Of a DNA stretch of 64,000 nt, positions 44,059-52,344 are shown in pieces (position 1 is the first letter of the stretch; every line of letters starts with the position of its first letter). A program made the position numbers and the translations under genes. The DNA comes from Ferrovibrio sp. (GTDB lineage: Bacteria; Pseudomonadota; Alphaproteobacteria; Ferrovibrionales; Ferrovibrionaceae), in assembly GCF_002796975.1 (NCBI RefSeq), contig NZ_PEKV01000007.1:76615-140614 (forward strand). Reading direction: 5' to 3'. The notes beneath the pieces are model-generated. The model did not search any database. It was not told the origin of the DNA and worked only from the letters and a program-made list of their open reading frames with translations.

Positions 44059-44847
44059 CTATTTCAGACCCGGCTGCACCGCCGTCGCTTCGGTTGCCAC
44101 TGCCTGCGTCACCGTCAGGTGATTCACCAGGTACAGGCTGTCGGTCGTGAGCTGCCGCACATCCTGGAACAGCACGGCGAGTTCGAGGCTGGCGACGAAG
44201 GCCGCACAGTAGAAGGATGTGGCATGGGCTTTTTCCCAGCGCAGCAGCGGCTGAGCCAGCAGACGCGGCCGCAGGACGGCAAAGGCAATCTGCATGATCG
44301 CGATGCCGGTCACCGCACCGACGAGGACGTCTGTGGCGTAGTGATAACCGAGGAAAACACGCGGCAGGCAGATCGCCAGACTGCTCCACAGGAAAGCGAA
44401 AATACCGAGCGGGCGATTCAGGCGCCAGACCGCCAGGGCGAGCGCAAAAAACAGCACGGCATGGTCGCTCGGGAAGGAACTCCAGCCATCCAGCGTATCG
44501 GGATTGACCACAGTCGGCGGCGTCAGATTGAGGGCATCATTGTGCAGCGGACGCTCGCGGAACGGCAGCAGGAGCTGCAGCACGCGTGCGATGGCAATGG
44601 CGGAAATCGCACCAGCCAGAGCCGTCAGGATGGTCTGGCGCCGCTCAGTGGTCGCGTCGTCGCGCTTGAACCACAGCCACCAGAAGAAAGCCATGAACAG
44701 GCCGCCCTTCAGCATCGCGGAATCGGCAATGTTGTAGACGAAGCGGTCCAGCGCGGGATTGCTGCCGGCGAAACCGTTGAGCCACAGGCTGACGGTATGA
44801 TCCCAACTGATGATCGGGGCCAGGGAAGCAGCGAAGTCGTGTAGCAT
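44059..44847 (-). CDS. PAP2-family membrane phosphatase
   Basis: Integral membrane protein of about 262 residues. The phosphatase motifs are seen in order: FRERPLHND (motif 1 region), SSFPSDHAVLFFAL (motif 2 with catalytic His), and RVFLGYHYATDVLVG (motif 3 with the second His). Six helices are predicted. These enzymes remove phosphate from lipid-pyrophosphate or phosphatidate carriers, for example recycling undecaprenyl pyrophosphate, which would suit the nearby glycan genes. An in-frame ATG at 44889 would add 14 residues; neither start has a strong ribosome site. Confidence 0.85.
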   Translation of the reverse strand: MLHDFAASLAPIISWDHTVSLWLNGFAGSNPALDRFVYNIADSAMLKGGLFMAFFWWLWFKRDDATTERRQTILTALAGAISAIAIARVLQLLLPFRERPLHNDALNLTPPTVVNPDTLDGWSSFPSDHAVLFFALALAVWRLNRPLGIFAFLWSSLAICLPRVFLGYHYATDVLVGAVTGIAIMQIAFAVLRPRLLAQPLLRWEKAHATSFYCAAFVASLELAVLFQDVRQLTTDSLYLVNHLTVTQAVATEATAVQPGLK

Positions 44848-45086
44848 GACGGACACCGTGATGTAATTTTTCTGACGCCAATGTGTCACGTTTTCTTACA
44901 CCAGGCTTACAACAAACAGCCCCGCTGCGATGACCAAACGGTGACCGTAACTGCGCCGCAATATGGCTAACGGGAATTAATGCTTGTGCTGTAATTTGTT
45001 ACGCAGAATTGCACAGCGCAGATTACTGCATCGCACGCATTCCAGTCGCACTAGACCAATGGCCGTACTTCAAAGGAGAAGCAGCC

Positions 45087-45812
45087 ATGGTCACCGGCGT
45101 CGGAAACGTCAACACGACTCAAACTTCAGCCGCCAACAACGCCGCCAGTGCGCTGGCAGGCAATTTCGAGATGTTCCTGCAACTGCTGACCACGCAACTG
45201 AAGAACCAGGATCCGACCTCGCCGATGGACCCGAGCGAATTCACCCAGCAGCTGGTGCAGTTCAGCCAGGTCGAGCAGCAGATCAACATCAACAAGAATC
45301 TTGAAGCCATGATGGCGATGCTGAAAACCAGCCAGGCCAGCAGCAACCTGAATTATATCGGCAAGGTGGTGGACTTCGAAAGCCCGGAGGTCGAACTGAC
45401 CGATGGCGGCTCGGCCTTCTGGACCTACAATCTGCCCCCCGGCACCGAGACGGTCGAATTCAAAATTCTCGATGAGGATGGCAATGTGGTGCGCAGCGGC
45501 AGCATGCCAGCCGAGGATATCACTGTCGGTCCCAACGGTCGTACCGAGGTGGCCTGGGACGGCACCGATGCCGACGGCGAACCCTGCGACCCTGGCAGCT
45601 ATACGCTGGAAGTGGTGGCGAAGGATGCGTCGGGCAAGACCATCGACGGCGTCAACGTCAACGGACGCGGCTATGTGCAGGCTGTCGAAGTGATCGATGG
45701 CGAGCAGTATCTGATTGTCTCGGGCACCAGGGTTCCGCCGGAAGATGTGGTCGGCGTTTTCGACCCCGGTGAGATTCCCGAGCCGGAAGATCCGGAAGAA
45801 GAGGCGGCTTGA
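45087..45812 (+). CDS. flgD: Flagellar hook-assembly scaffold FlgD
   Basis: 241-residue protein. The N-terminal block GNFEMFLQLLTTQLKNQDPTSPMDPSEFTQQLVQFSQVEQQ is the classic FlgD signature, and the C-terminal half has the FlgD Ig-like/FlgD-TUDOR-like fold with PNGRTEVAWDGTDADGEPCDPGSYTLEV. It ends in an acidic tail. The ATG at 45087 follows AAAGGAGAA; an upstream in-frame start lacks a ribosome site. FlgD caps the growing hook and is needed for FlgE polymerisation. It stands alone, about 2.2 kb from flgE, separated by a response-regulator gene and an oppositely oriented hook-like gene. Confidence 0.95.
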   Translation: MVTGVGNVNTTQTSAANNAASALAGNFEMFLQLLTTQLKNQDPTSPMDPSEFTQQLVQFSQVEQQININKNLEAMMAMLKTSQASSNLNYIGKVVDFESPEVELTDGGSAFWTYNLPPGTETVEFKILDEDGNVVRSGSMPAEDITVGPNGRTEVAWDGTDADGEPCDPGSYTLEVVAKDASGKTIDGVNVNGRGYVQAVEVIDGEQYLIVSGTRVPPEDVVGVFDPGEIPEPEDPEEEAA

Positions 45813-45942
45813 GCGCGGGTGTCTTGCACTCTTGGTAAACGCGCATTAACAGCACTGCGTTACAAACTCTTGCTTTCGAAAGACAATTCCGGCTGGCATC
45901 ATGCGCCCGCATGAAACATTGATTCCCCCAGTGCAGAGTCCG

Positions 45943-46668
45943 ATGTCCCGTACGCCTCATATTCTGATCGTCGATGGCGATCGCGAGATCCGCAATCGCG
46001 TGATGCGGTTTCTGGTCGAACATGGCTTCCGCGTCACACCGGCGGCCGATAGCCGCGGCATGTCGCTCGCGCTTAAAACGGGCCGCTTCGACCTGATCGT
46101 GCTCGATCTGATGCTGCCGGGCGAAGACGGCGTGCAATTGTTCCGCCGGCTGCGCCAGCAGGTGACTGTGCCGATCCTGCTGCTGACTGCATTGTCGGGC
46201 GAAGCCGACCGCGTGTTGGGCCTGGAGAACGGCGCCGACGACTATCTGACCAAGCCGTTCAGTCCGCGCGAACTGGTGGCCCGCATCAAGGCTATCCTGC
46301 GACGCAGCGCTGCAGCCGTGCCTGACGACAGCGACCGGCCGCAGGCTTATATGTTCGAAGGGTGGGCCCTGGAAATCGGCAAGCGTCACCTGCGCGCGCC
46401 CGACGGCGGTATATTGCCGCTGACATCCGGGGAATTCGACCTTTTGCTGGCCTTCGCCGAGCATCCCCAGCGCGTGCTGAGCCGCGAGCAGCTGCTGGAC
46501 CTGACCCGCGGTCGCTCCACCGTGCTGTTCGACCGCAGCGTGGATGTGCAGGTCAGTCGTCTGCGCCGCAAGATCGAGGCTGATCCCAATATGCCCGAAC
46601 TGATCAAGACGGTGCGCAGCGGCGGCTATATCTTCACGCCGGCCGTCCAGGCGCTCCAGACCGCCTGA
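45943..46668 (+). CDS. OmpR-family response regulator
   Basis: 241-residue two-component regulator (255 if an in-frame ATG at 45901 is used; the shorter start begins directly with the receiver domain, SRTPHILIVDGD). The receiver has Asp11/Asp13, the phosphoacceptor Asp55 in VLDLMLPGEDG, Thr82 and Lys104 in LTKPFSPREL. The acidic pair reads DGD rather than the usual DDD/DD. The C-terminal winged helix (about 128-225) has LTSGEFDLLLAFAEHPQRVLSREQLLD and VDVQVSRLRRKIE. No histidine kinase lies beside it, so it is an orphan here; its place among flagellar genes may be fortuitous. Confidence 0.92.
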   Translation: MSRTPHILIVDGDREIRNRVMRFLVEHGFRVTPAADSRGMSLALKTGRFDLIVLDLMLPGEDGVQLFRRLRQQVTVPILLLTALSGEADRVLGLENGADDYLTKPFSPRELVARIKAILRRSAAAVPDDSDRPQAYMFEGWALEIGKRHLRAPDGGILPLTSGEFDLLLAFAEHPQRVLSREQLLDLTRGRSTVLFDRSVDVQVSRLRRKIEADPNMPELIKTVRSGGYIFTPAVQALQTA

Positions 46669-46681
46669 GACGGTCTGGAGC
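46653..46681. terminator. Hairpin between convergent regulator and hook-like genes
   Basis: A perfect 11-bp stem (46653-46663 with 46671-46681) and a 7-base loop overlap the response-regulator stop codon, just 10 bp from the convergent hook-like gene. Following bases are only mildly T-rich, but its position suits a bidirectional terminator. Confidence 0.55.
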
Positions 46682-46690
46682 TCTCACCTT

Positions 46691-47563
46691 CTAGCCTTTC
46701 AGATTGACAGCCGTGGTCAGCATCTCGTTGGCCATCTGGATCACCTGCGAATTCATCGAATAGGCCTGCTGTGCCACGATCAGCATGGTCATCTGGCCGG
46801 CGGTGTCGACGGTGGAGTTTTCCAGTGCGCTGCCCTTGATCGTGCCGATGCCGGCGCGATTGGCGGCATTTATCGGATTGCCGTAGACGGCATCGCCTGA
46901 CTCTGCCGTGGTGCGATAGGCGGTCCCATCCACGCGGTCGAGCTTATCGGGTTCGCGGAAATTGGCCAGCAGCACCTGGCCCTGCTGGGCGGTGGTCTTG
47001 TCGTCGTAATGCACGGTGATCACGCCGCCATCGTCGATACTGACATGGCTGAAGCCGCTGCCGGCGGCATTGTCGCGCGTGTCGATGGTCAGCACCGAGG
47101 GTGTGGTGCCATTGGCGCTGGCCGAACCCATCAGATAGAAACCTGCCGAATTGACCAGCCGGCCGCTGCTGTCGAGGTGGAAATCCCCCTGGCGCGTATA
47201 ATACGTCTCGGTTTCGAAACCGGTGGCAACGCCGGTTTCCGGATCGACACCGGCAGGCTTGGCCACCGCGAAGAAACCGTTGCCGTCGATCGCTGCCGAT
47301 GCCGGATTGTCCAGGTCGCTGGCGATCTGACCCTGCCTGCGGTTGTTGAAATCAGCATAGCCGATCACGCCAGCCTGTTTGGTGCCGCCCAGCACCGGAC
47401 TGGCGGCCGACTGCATGCCCTGCACCAGATCGCGGAACTGCGTCTCCACCGCCTTGTAACCGACAGTGCCGGCATTGGCGACGTTGTCGGCAATGTTGCT
47501 GATCGCCATCGACTGCGCGTTCAGCGCCTGCACCGCCATACTCATTACGCCACTTATCGCCAT
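46691..47563 (-). CDS. Short flagellar hook/basal-body rod-like protein (FlgE/F/G family)
   Basis: 290-residue axial protein. The N-terminal rod motif MAISGVMSMAVQALNAQSMAISNIADNVANAGTVGYK and the C-terminal helix MTMLIVAQQAYSMNSQVIQMANEML frame a central domain with GNGFFAVAKPAG, as in hook-basal-body proteins. It is shorter than FlgE (446 residues here) and has an N terminus closely similar to it, so it may be a second hook-type subunit, a hook-rod junction protein or FlgF/FlgG-like. The start at 47563 follows AGGAGCG and lies under its own sigma-54 promoter, divergent from flgE. Confidence 0.88.
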   Translation of the reverse strand: MAISGVMSMAVQALNAQSMAISNIADNVANAGTVGYKAVETQFRDLVQGMQSAASPVLGGTKQAGVIGYADFNNRRQGQIASDLDNPASAAIDGNGFFAVAKPAGVDPETGVATGFETETYYTRQGDFHLDSSGRLVNSAGFYLMGSASANGTTPSVLTIDTRDNAAGSGFSHVSIDDGGVITVHYDDKTTAQQGQVLLANFREPDKLDRVDGTAYRTTAESGDAVYGNPINAANRAGIGTIKGSALENSTVDTAGQMTMLIVAQQAYSMNSQVIQMANEMLTTAVNLKG

Positions 47564-47594
47564 CGCTTCGCTCCTGTTGTGTTGTCGATGCAGG

Positions 47595-47610
47595 AGCAAG
47601 GTGCATGCCG
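47595..47610 (-). promoter_or_regulatory. Sigma-54 promoter for the short hook gene
   Basis: Read on the minus strand, CGGCATGCACCTTGCT has the -24 GG and -12 GC elements 10 bases apart and matches TGGCACG-N4-TTGCT at most positions. It lies about 32 bp before the 47563 start codon. Confidence 0.75.
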
Positions 47611-48000
47611 CGCGTGAGGGATGCTTCGTATCGGAGCAATGAAGGGCTCGACACGATCCGTAACATGGTAACGACGATGTTCATGATGAACGCAGAGTGG
47701 GGCGAGGGCGGCACGGGTTGCGGAGATAAACCGTTCTCGGACAATCGGAAGTCTGTTCCTGAAACAGTCTTACAGAGCTGCCCTAACGGGTTTTAAGCAT
47801 CTCCAGTAATGTTAACTTTTATTACCTGTAATATACCGTAGCAAGACTACGGGGTATCGTTAAAATCATTGAAACTACGCAGTTTTTTCCTAGTTTGGCA
47901 ATTTCTGCCCGGCCGCCCGGCAAAGCTTGATCCTTAACTGCCATTAACCCTTTGGCAACAAATGGCGCTTTGCCAAGGGGATAGGATAGGAGTCATAAAC

Positions 48001-48016
48001 CGGCACGATCCTTGCT
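48001..48016 (+). promoter_or_regulatory. Sigma-54 promoter for flgE-flgK-flgL
   Basis: CGGCACGATCCTTGCT matches the sigma-54 consensus TGGCACG-N4-TTGCT except at the first base, with GG and GC 10 bases apart. Transcription would begin near 48027, about 31 bases before the flgE ATG at 48058. Late flagellar genes in this class of bacteria are commonly sigma-54 dependent. Confidence 0.8.
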
Positions 48017-48057
48017 CCAGGCAGCGGCGACATCGCCATCCAACCAGGGAGCAAACC

Positions 48058-49398
48058 ATGTCGATCACCGGTGCAATGCAGACCGCGATTTCCGGAATGA
48101 ACGGCCAGTCCGCTGCTATCGGCTACATCTCCGATAACGTCGCGAATGCCAGTACAGTCGGTTACAAGAAAGTGGAATCGCGTTTCCAGACGCTGGTCAC
48201 GCAATCGAGCGCGCAGGCCAATACGCATTCCTCGGGCGGCGTGCTGAACCAGCCGTTCTTCGCCAATAATGCGCCGGGCCCAATCACGCGGGTGTCATCC
48301 ACCACCTCGATCGCCATTTCGGGCAACGGCTTCATTCCGGTGTCGAAGCAGACGGGCGTCGATCCGTCCACCGGCCTGCCGATCTTCGAAGCCACCAACT
48401 ACTACACGCGCGTCGGCGACTTCAATCAGAACTCGGAAGGCTTCCTGATCAACTCGTCGGGCTATTACCTGCAGGGCTGGCGGGTCGATCCGGTGACCGG
48501 CGAGGTGGACACCTCCAGCACCTCCGAGGTGCGCGTGTCCAACCTGCTCGATGCACCGGTCGCCACCAACCTGGTGGAATACGCGGCGAACCTGCCGTCG
48601 AACGCGCTGGATGCCAACGGTAATCTGCCGGCCACCCTGCCAGCCAGCTCGATCCAGATCTTTGACGCGCTGGGCAATGCCCGTACCGTCAACCTGACCT
48701 GGACGCGGATTGGCGACAGCGACTGGACGCTGCAGGTCAATGCCCCCGACAGCACACCCTCCAGCTTCGGTCCGGCCACCGTCAGCTTCGGCGGCACCCT
48801 GACCGACGGGACGGTTACACCGGACGGCACCATCTCCTCGATGAGTACTGCCGGTGGCCTGACCGCCACCGCGAACACCGCCACCGGCGCCAATGCCGCT
48901 CTCGGTTTTAATCTTGATTTCGGCAACGGGCCGCAGGCGATCAGCCTCGATCTCGGTTCCTACGGCAACAACACCGGCACCACGCAGTATGCCGGCGACA
49001 AGCTGACGCTGAACAGTTTCGAGCAGAATGGCGTCCCGCAGGGCAACTTCAAAAGCCTGGCCATCGACGAGCAGGGTTACGTTTCGGTGACCTTCGACAA
49101 TGGCAATGTGAAGACCTTCTACCAGATACCGATTGCGCGCTTTAACGACCCCACAGAACTCGATCGCGTGAATGGAAATGCCTTCGTTGCCACGCCCCGG
49201 TCGGGTTCGCCGATCCTGGCTGAAGCCGGCTCCAGTGGCGTTGGCGATTTCGTCTCATCGGCTGTGGAAGGCTCGAATGTCGATATCGCCGAGGAATTCT
49301 CCAAGCTGATCGTCGCCCAGCGTGCCTATTCGGCCAATGCACGCATCATCACGACGACCGATGAGCTGCTGCAGGAAACCATCAACATCCGACGCTGA
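48058..49398 (+). CDS. flgE: Flagellar hook protein FlgE
   Basis: 446-residue hook subunit. The N-terminal MSITGAMQTAISGMNGQSAAIGYISDNVANASTVGYKKVESRF, the mid-protein ISGNGFIPVSKQ and IQIFDALGNARTVNLTWTR, and the C-terminal helix SKLIVAQRAYSANARIITTTDELLQETINIRR give a full FlgE. The ATG at 48058 follows CAGGGAGC and a sigma-54 promoter. It is secreted by the flagellar type III apparatus under FlgD's cap. flgK follows after 26 bp. Confidence 0.95.
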   Translation: MSITGAMQTAISGMNGQSAAIGYISDNVANASTVGYKKVESRFQTLVTQSSAQANTHSSGGVLNQPFFANNAPGPITRVSSTTSIAISGNGFIPVSKQTGVDPSTGLPIFEATNYYTRVGDFNQNSEGFLINSSGYYLQGWRVDPVTGEVDTSSTSEVRVSNLLDAPVATNLVEYAANLPSNALDANGNLPATLPASSIQIFDALGNARTVNLTWTRIGDSDWTLQVNAPDSTPSSFGPATVSFGGTLTDGTVTPDGTISSMSTAGGLTATANTATGANAALGFNLDFGNGPQAISLDLGSYGNNTGTTQYAGDKLTLNSFEQNGVPQGNFKSLAIDEQGYVSVTFDNGNVKTFYQIPIARFNDPTELDRVNGNAFVATPRSGSPILAEAGSSGVGDFVSSAVEGSNVDIAEEFSKLIVAQRAYSANARIITTTDELLQETINIRR

Positions 49399-49424
49399 TG
49401 CGCCGGATCTGAGGAGGCGAGATC

Positions 49425-50813
49425 ATGTCGCTGACGGCCGCACTCAACACCGCGCTGATGGGCCTGTCGACCATACAGGCTCAGACGGGGGTGGCTTCGG
49501 GCAATATCGCGAATGCGCAGAACCCGAACTACGCCCGCAAGATGGTGCAGCTCACCACGCCGGCCGCCGGCGGCGATCCGATGGCGGCGGTGGTGGCTGC
49601 CATCGTGCGCGCCGCCGCGCCGGACGTGCTGCAGGATTACTACGGCGCCACGGCGGATTACGGCCGGCTGAGTACGAGTGCCGATCAGGCGCGTCGTCTG
49701 GCGGAAGTGCTGGGGATAGACATCACAGACGGTGGGCAGACGCCGCTGGAATCGCGGCTGACCAGTTTCGAGGATGCCGTGAAGCGGCTGGAAGCGACAC
49801 CGGAAGATACGACGCTGAAGGCGCTGGTAGTGCAGCGCGGCCAGGAACTCGCCAAGGAGGTCAACCGGCTTGCCGGCCAGCGCACCACGCTGCAGAATCT
49901 GGCGCAGGACGATATCCGGCTGGGCGTCGACACGCTGAACGATGCCACCAAGGGCATCGCCGCCCTGAATGCCAAGATCGTCAGCCTGAAGGCCACCGGT
50001 ATGCCGACCGGAGATCTGGAAGATCTGCGTGACGCCGAAGTGGCCAAGATCGCGGGTTTGGTCGGCGTACGCACCGTCATGGCCGACAACGGCTCCATGT
50101 CACTCTACACTGATGCTGGTGTCCAGCTGGTTGGCGTGACGGCGCAAAATTTCAGCTACGATACCAATACCGGCACGATCAGCAATGGCACTGGTGGCGA
50201 TGTCACCGGGGGATTCGACCAGGGATCGTTGCGTGCCAGCCTGGACTATCTGAACGGCAGCGCCGCGGCGCTGGCCAGTTCGGACGGCAATGTCGGCGCG
50301 ATGGAGAAATTCTTCAACCAGCTCGATTCCATGGCGCGCAACATCGCCGACGTTGTGAACGCCGCTTACGGTTCGAATCTGTTCAACTACACGGCAGGGA
50401 ATGCCGCCGCCACGCTGGAGATCGACGGCTCTTTCACGGCCGATCCGACGACGCTGGACGCCACCCGCATGGGAGATGTTCAGCAGGCGATGCGCAATAC
50501 CACGCTGACCGCGGCGCAGATCAATCCGGCCGGCGAGCCGAACGGGCTCAGCACCGCCAATGTCAATATCTTCGGCCTGGTCAGCGGCGTGATGGCCTAT
50601 CACGCCCGGCAGGTCTTCGACAACGAAGCCGCCCGCGACACCGCCGAGAATCTGCAGGCCAGCGTCGAACAGAAATTCCGCAATCTCACCGGCGTCAATG
50701 TCGATGACGAACTGGCACAACTAACCGTGCTGCAGAACAACTACGCGGCACTCGCCCAGGTGATGAATGCGATCCGCGAAATGTTCGATGAAATAATCTC
50801 AATCGGGAGGTAG
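49425..50813 (+). CDS. flgK: Flagellar hook-filament junction protein FlgK (HAP1)
   Basis: 462-residue axial protein. The N terminus SLTAALNTALMGLSTIQAQTGVASGNIANAQNPNYARKMVQL and the C-terminal GVNVDDELAQLTVLQNNYAALAQVMNAIREMFDEIISIG are the usual FlgK ends; the middle has ITDGGQTPLESRLTSFEDAVKRLEATPED. It lies 26 bp after flgE with the ribosome site GAGGAGG and 3 bp before flgL. It joins the hook to the filament. Confidence 0.93.
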   Translation: MSLTAALNTALMGLSTIQAQTGVASGNIANAQNPNYARKMVQLTTPAAGGDPMAAVVAAIVRAAAPDVLQDYYGATADYGRLSTSADQARRLAEVLGIDITDGGQTPLESRLTSFEDAVKRLEATPEDTTLKALVVQRGQELAKEVNRLAGQRTTLQNLAQDDIRLGVDTLNDATKGIAALNAKIVSLKATGMPTGDLEDLRDAEVAKIAGLVGVRTVMADNGSMSLYTDAGVQLVGVTAQNFSYDTNTGTISNGTGGDVTGGFDQGSLRASLDYLNGSAAALASSDGNVGAMEKFFNQLDSMARNIADVVNAAYGSNLFNYTAGNAAATLEIDGSFTADPTTLDATRMGDVQQAMRNTTLTAAQINPAGEPNGLSTANVNIFGLVSGVMAYHARQVFDNEAARDTAENLQASVEQKFRNLTGVNVDDELAQLTVLQNNYAALAQVMNAIREMFDEIISIGR

Positions 50814-50816
50814 ATC

Positions 50817-51839
50817 ATGGTTGCCCTGACCGGAACGACCCAGCTGGCCATGCAGCAGGCGATGAGCCGCAATATCAGCCTGCTCACCACCATGCTGAAC
50901 CGGCAGAACCAGCAGCTCGCCACCGGGCTGAAGCTGGACGGCCTGATCGGCGTTTCCAGCCAGGCGCAGGAACTCGGTGCACTGAAGTCCAAACTCGGCA
51001 CGGTGGAGAACTATACCGAGGCGCTGAAGACGGCAGCCAATCGCACTGATCTCTATGCACTTTCGCTGGAGAAGATCATCGACCTGGCGACCGACGCCAA
51101 GGACATGATGATCAAGAACCGCGACCCGTATTTTGCATCCACGGCCGCCCCGGCGACGCAGGCCGCCACGCTGCTCAATCAGATCGGCAGTATCCTGCAA
51201 ACCAAGGACGGCGACCGCTACATCTTCTCCGGCAGCAATTACAACGCCAATCCGCTGTCGGGCGCGCTGTCTGACCTGCCGGCGGTCTATGGACCGGGCG
51301 CAGTGCCGGGTACGCCGGGCTATGACGATCCGCTACAGGTGGTAACGGATGGAACCCAGCCCGGCCAGCCGCCGTATCTCAATCTCGGCCCCGCCGACCT
51401 GCAGAATTTCTATGATACGAGTGAAGTCGGGCTTTACGTGGACGACAATGAGCGCGTTTCCTATGGTGTCTCCGCCGTGGAGTCGGGCTTTCAGCGCGTG
51501 ATCGATGCTATCTTGCGTTTCCGCGATGCCACGGCCGATCTCGGTGTGGACGATCCGAACTATCAGGCTCGTGTCGACGATGCGATGAAACAGCTCGACC
51601 TGGCGATTTCAGATCTCAAGTCGACAGCCTCAAGCAACGGCTACCGGCAGCAGCATCTCGAAGAGGTGCAGGAGCGTCATGCCCGCGCGGCCGATCTGCT
51701 GAAAATCCGCATCGGCGGCATCCAGGATGCGGATACCGCCGAGGTCACAACCAGCATCGCCGGCCTGCAATCGGCACTGGAGGCATCCTATGTGGTGACC
51801 AGCAAGATGCTGTCGCTCTCGCTGGTCAATTACCTGTAG
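50817..51839 (+). CDS. flgL: Flagellar hook-filament junction protein FlgL (HAP3)
   Basis: 340-residue flagellin-like junction protein. The N-terminal helix QQAMSRNISLLTTMLNRQNQQLATGLKLDGLIG and the C-terminal helix VTTSIAGLQSALEASYVVTSKMLSLSLVNYL are flagellin/FlgL-type; the middle has ILQTKDGDRYIFSGSNYNANPL, specific for FlgL. It follows flgK after 3 bp with a GGGAGG site and is the last flagellar gene in the window. Its end overlaps the convergent methyltransferase-like gene by 14 bp. Confidence 0.93.
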   Translation: MVALTGTTQLAMQQAMSRNISLLTTMLNRQNQQLATGLKLDGLIGVSSQAQELGALKSKLGTVENYTEALKTAANRTDLYALSLEKIIDLATDAKDMMIKNRDPYFASTAAPATQAATLLNQIGSILQTKDGDRYIFSGSNYNANPLSGALSDLPAVYGPGAVPGTPGYDDPLQVVTDGTQPGQPPYLNLGPADLQNFYDTSEVGLYVDDNERVSYGVSAVESGFQRVIDAILRFRDATADLGVDDPNYQARVDDAMKQLDLAISDLKSTASSNGYRQQHLEEVQERHARAADLLKIRIGGIQDADTAEVTTSIAGLQSALEASYVVTSKMLSLSLVNYL

Positions 51840-52344
51840 CCGGAGCAATTGTACGTCGTGATTGCAGCGCATTTTCTTCCACGCGGATGCGATGCCAGAG
51901 CAACAGCGCATTGAGCAGGCTCCAGATCAGCGCGATCTGCCAGGCACCGAATGCCAGCGGCAGTACAGCGATCTCGCCGACCACCACGGCATAGTTGGGG
52001 TGCCGCAGCCAGCGGAACGGGCCATGCCGCACCAGTGGTGCGGAATCCAGTGTGATGATGCGGGTGGTCCAGTAAGGTCCGAGCGTGACCACCACCCAGA
52101 TGCGCAGGAGCTGTAGCACCGCGAATACACACAGCAATGGCCAATGCGGTGGTGTTTCGGCGGGAACCGTCAGCGCCAGCGCGATCAGCCATGAGCCATG
52201 CAGCAGCACGAAGAGCGGATAGTGCCCTGCGCCAATCTCTTGTGCGCCGCGCGCCAGCAGGCGGCGGGTGTTGCGCGCCGACCAGACCAGTTCGGCCAGG
52301 CGTTGCACCACGACGAAAGCCAGTACGATGTGAAAGACGGTCAT
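51826..52344 (-). CDS. Isoprenylcysteine carboxyl methyltransferase (ICMT)-like membrane enzyme
   Basis: 172-residue integral membrane protein with about four or five helices and the ICMT-type SAM segment GPFRWLRHPNYAVVVGEI followed by NALLLWHRIRVEENAL. The start at 52344 overlaps the polyketide synthase stop as ATGA, so the two are co-translated. In known type III PKS operons a homologous methyltransferase (SrsB) O-methylates the alkylresorcinol product. The same role is likely here: methylation of a phenolic lipid or pyrone in the inner membrane. Confidence 0.88.
   Translation of the reverse strand: MTVFHIVLAFVVVQRLAELVWSARNTRRLLARGAQEIGAGHYPLFVLLHGSWLIALALTVPAETPPHWPLLCVFAVLQLLRIWVVVTLGPYWTTRIITLDSAPLVRHGPFRWLRHPNYAVVVGEIAVLPLAFGAWQIALIWSLLNALLLWHRIRVEENALQSRRTIAPATGN

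Larger units (their letters stand above)
47564..48057. other. Divergent flagellar promoter region
   Basis: 494 bp separating the short hook gene and flgE. It holds one sigma-54 promoter facing each way (described separately), an AT-rich middle (about 47795-47890), and three TTGGCAA motifs (47895, 47952, and inverted at 47970-47976). The last two form a 7-bp dyad across 11 bp that could be an enhancer-binding-protein site. No small gene was recognised. Confidence 0.6.

Noticed and set aside
47891-47976. TTGGCAA motifs as additional sigma-54 promoters
   Set aside because: Distances between the GG and GC elements are 8, 9 or 11 rather than 10; kept only as possible activator sites.
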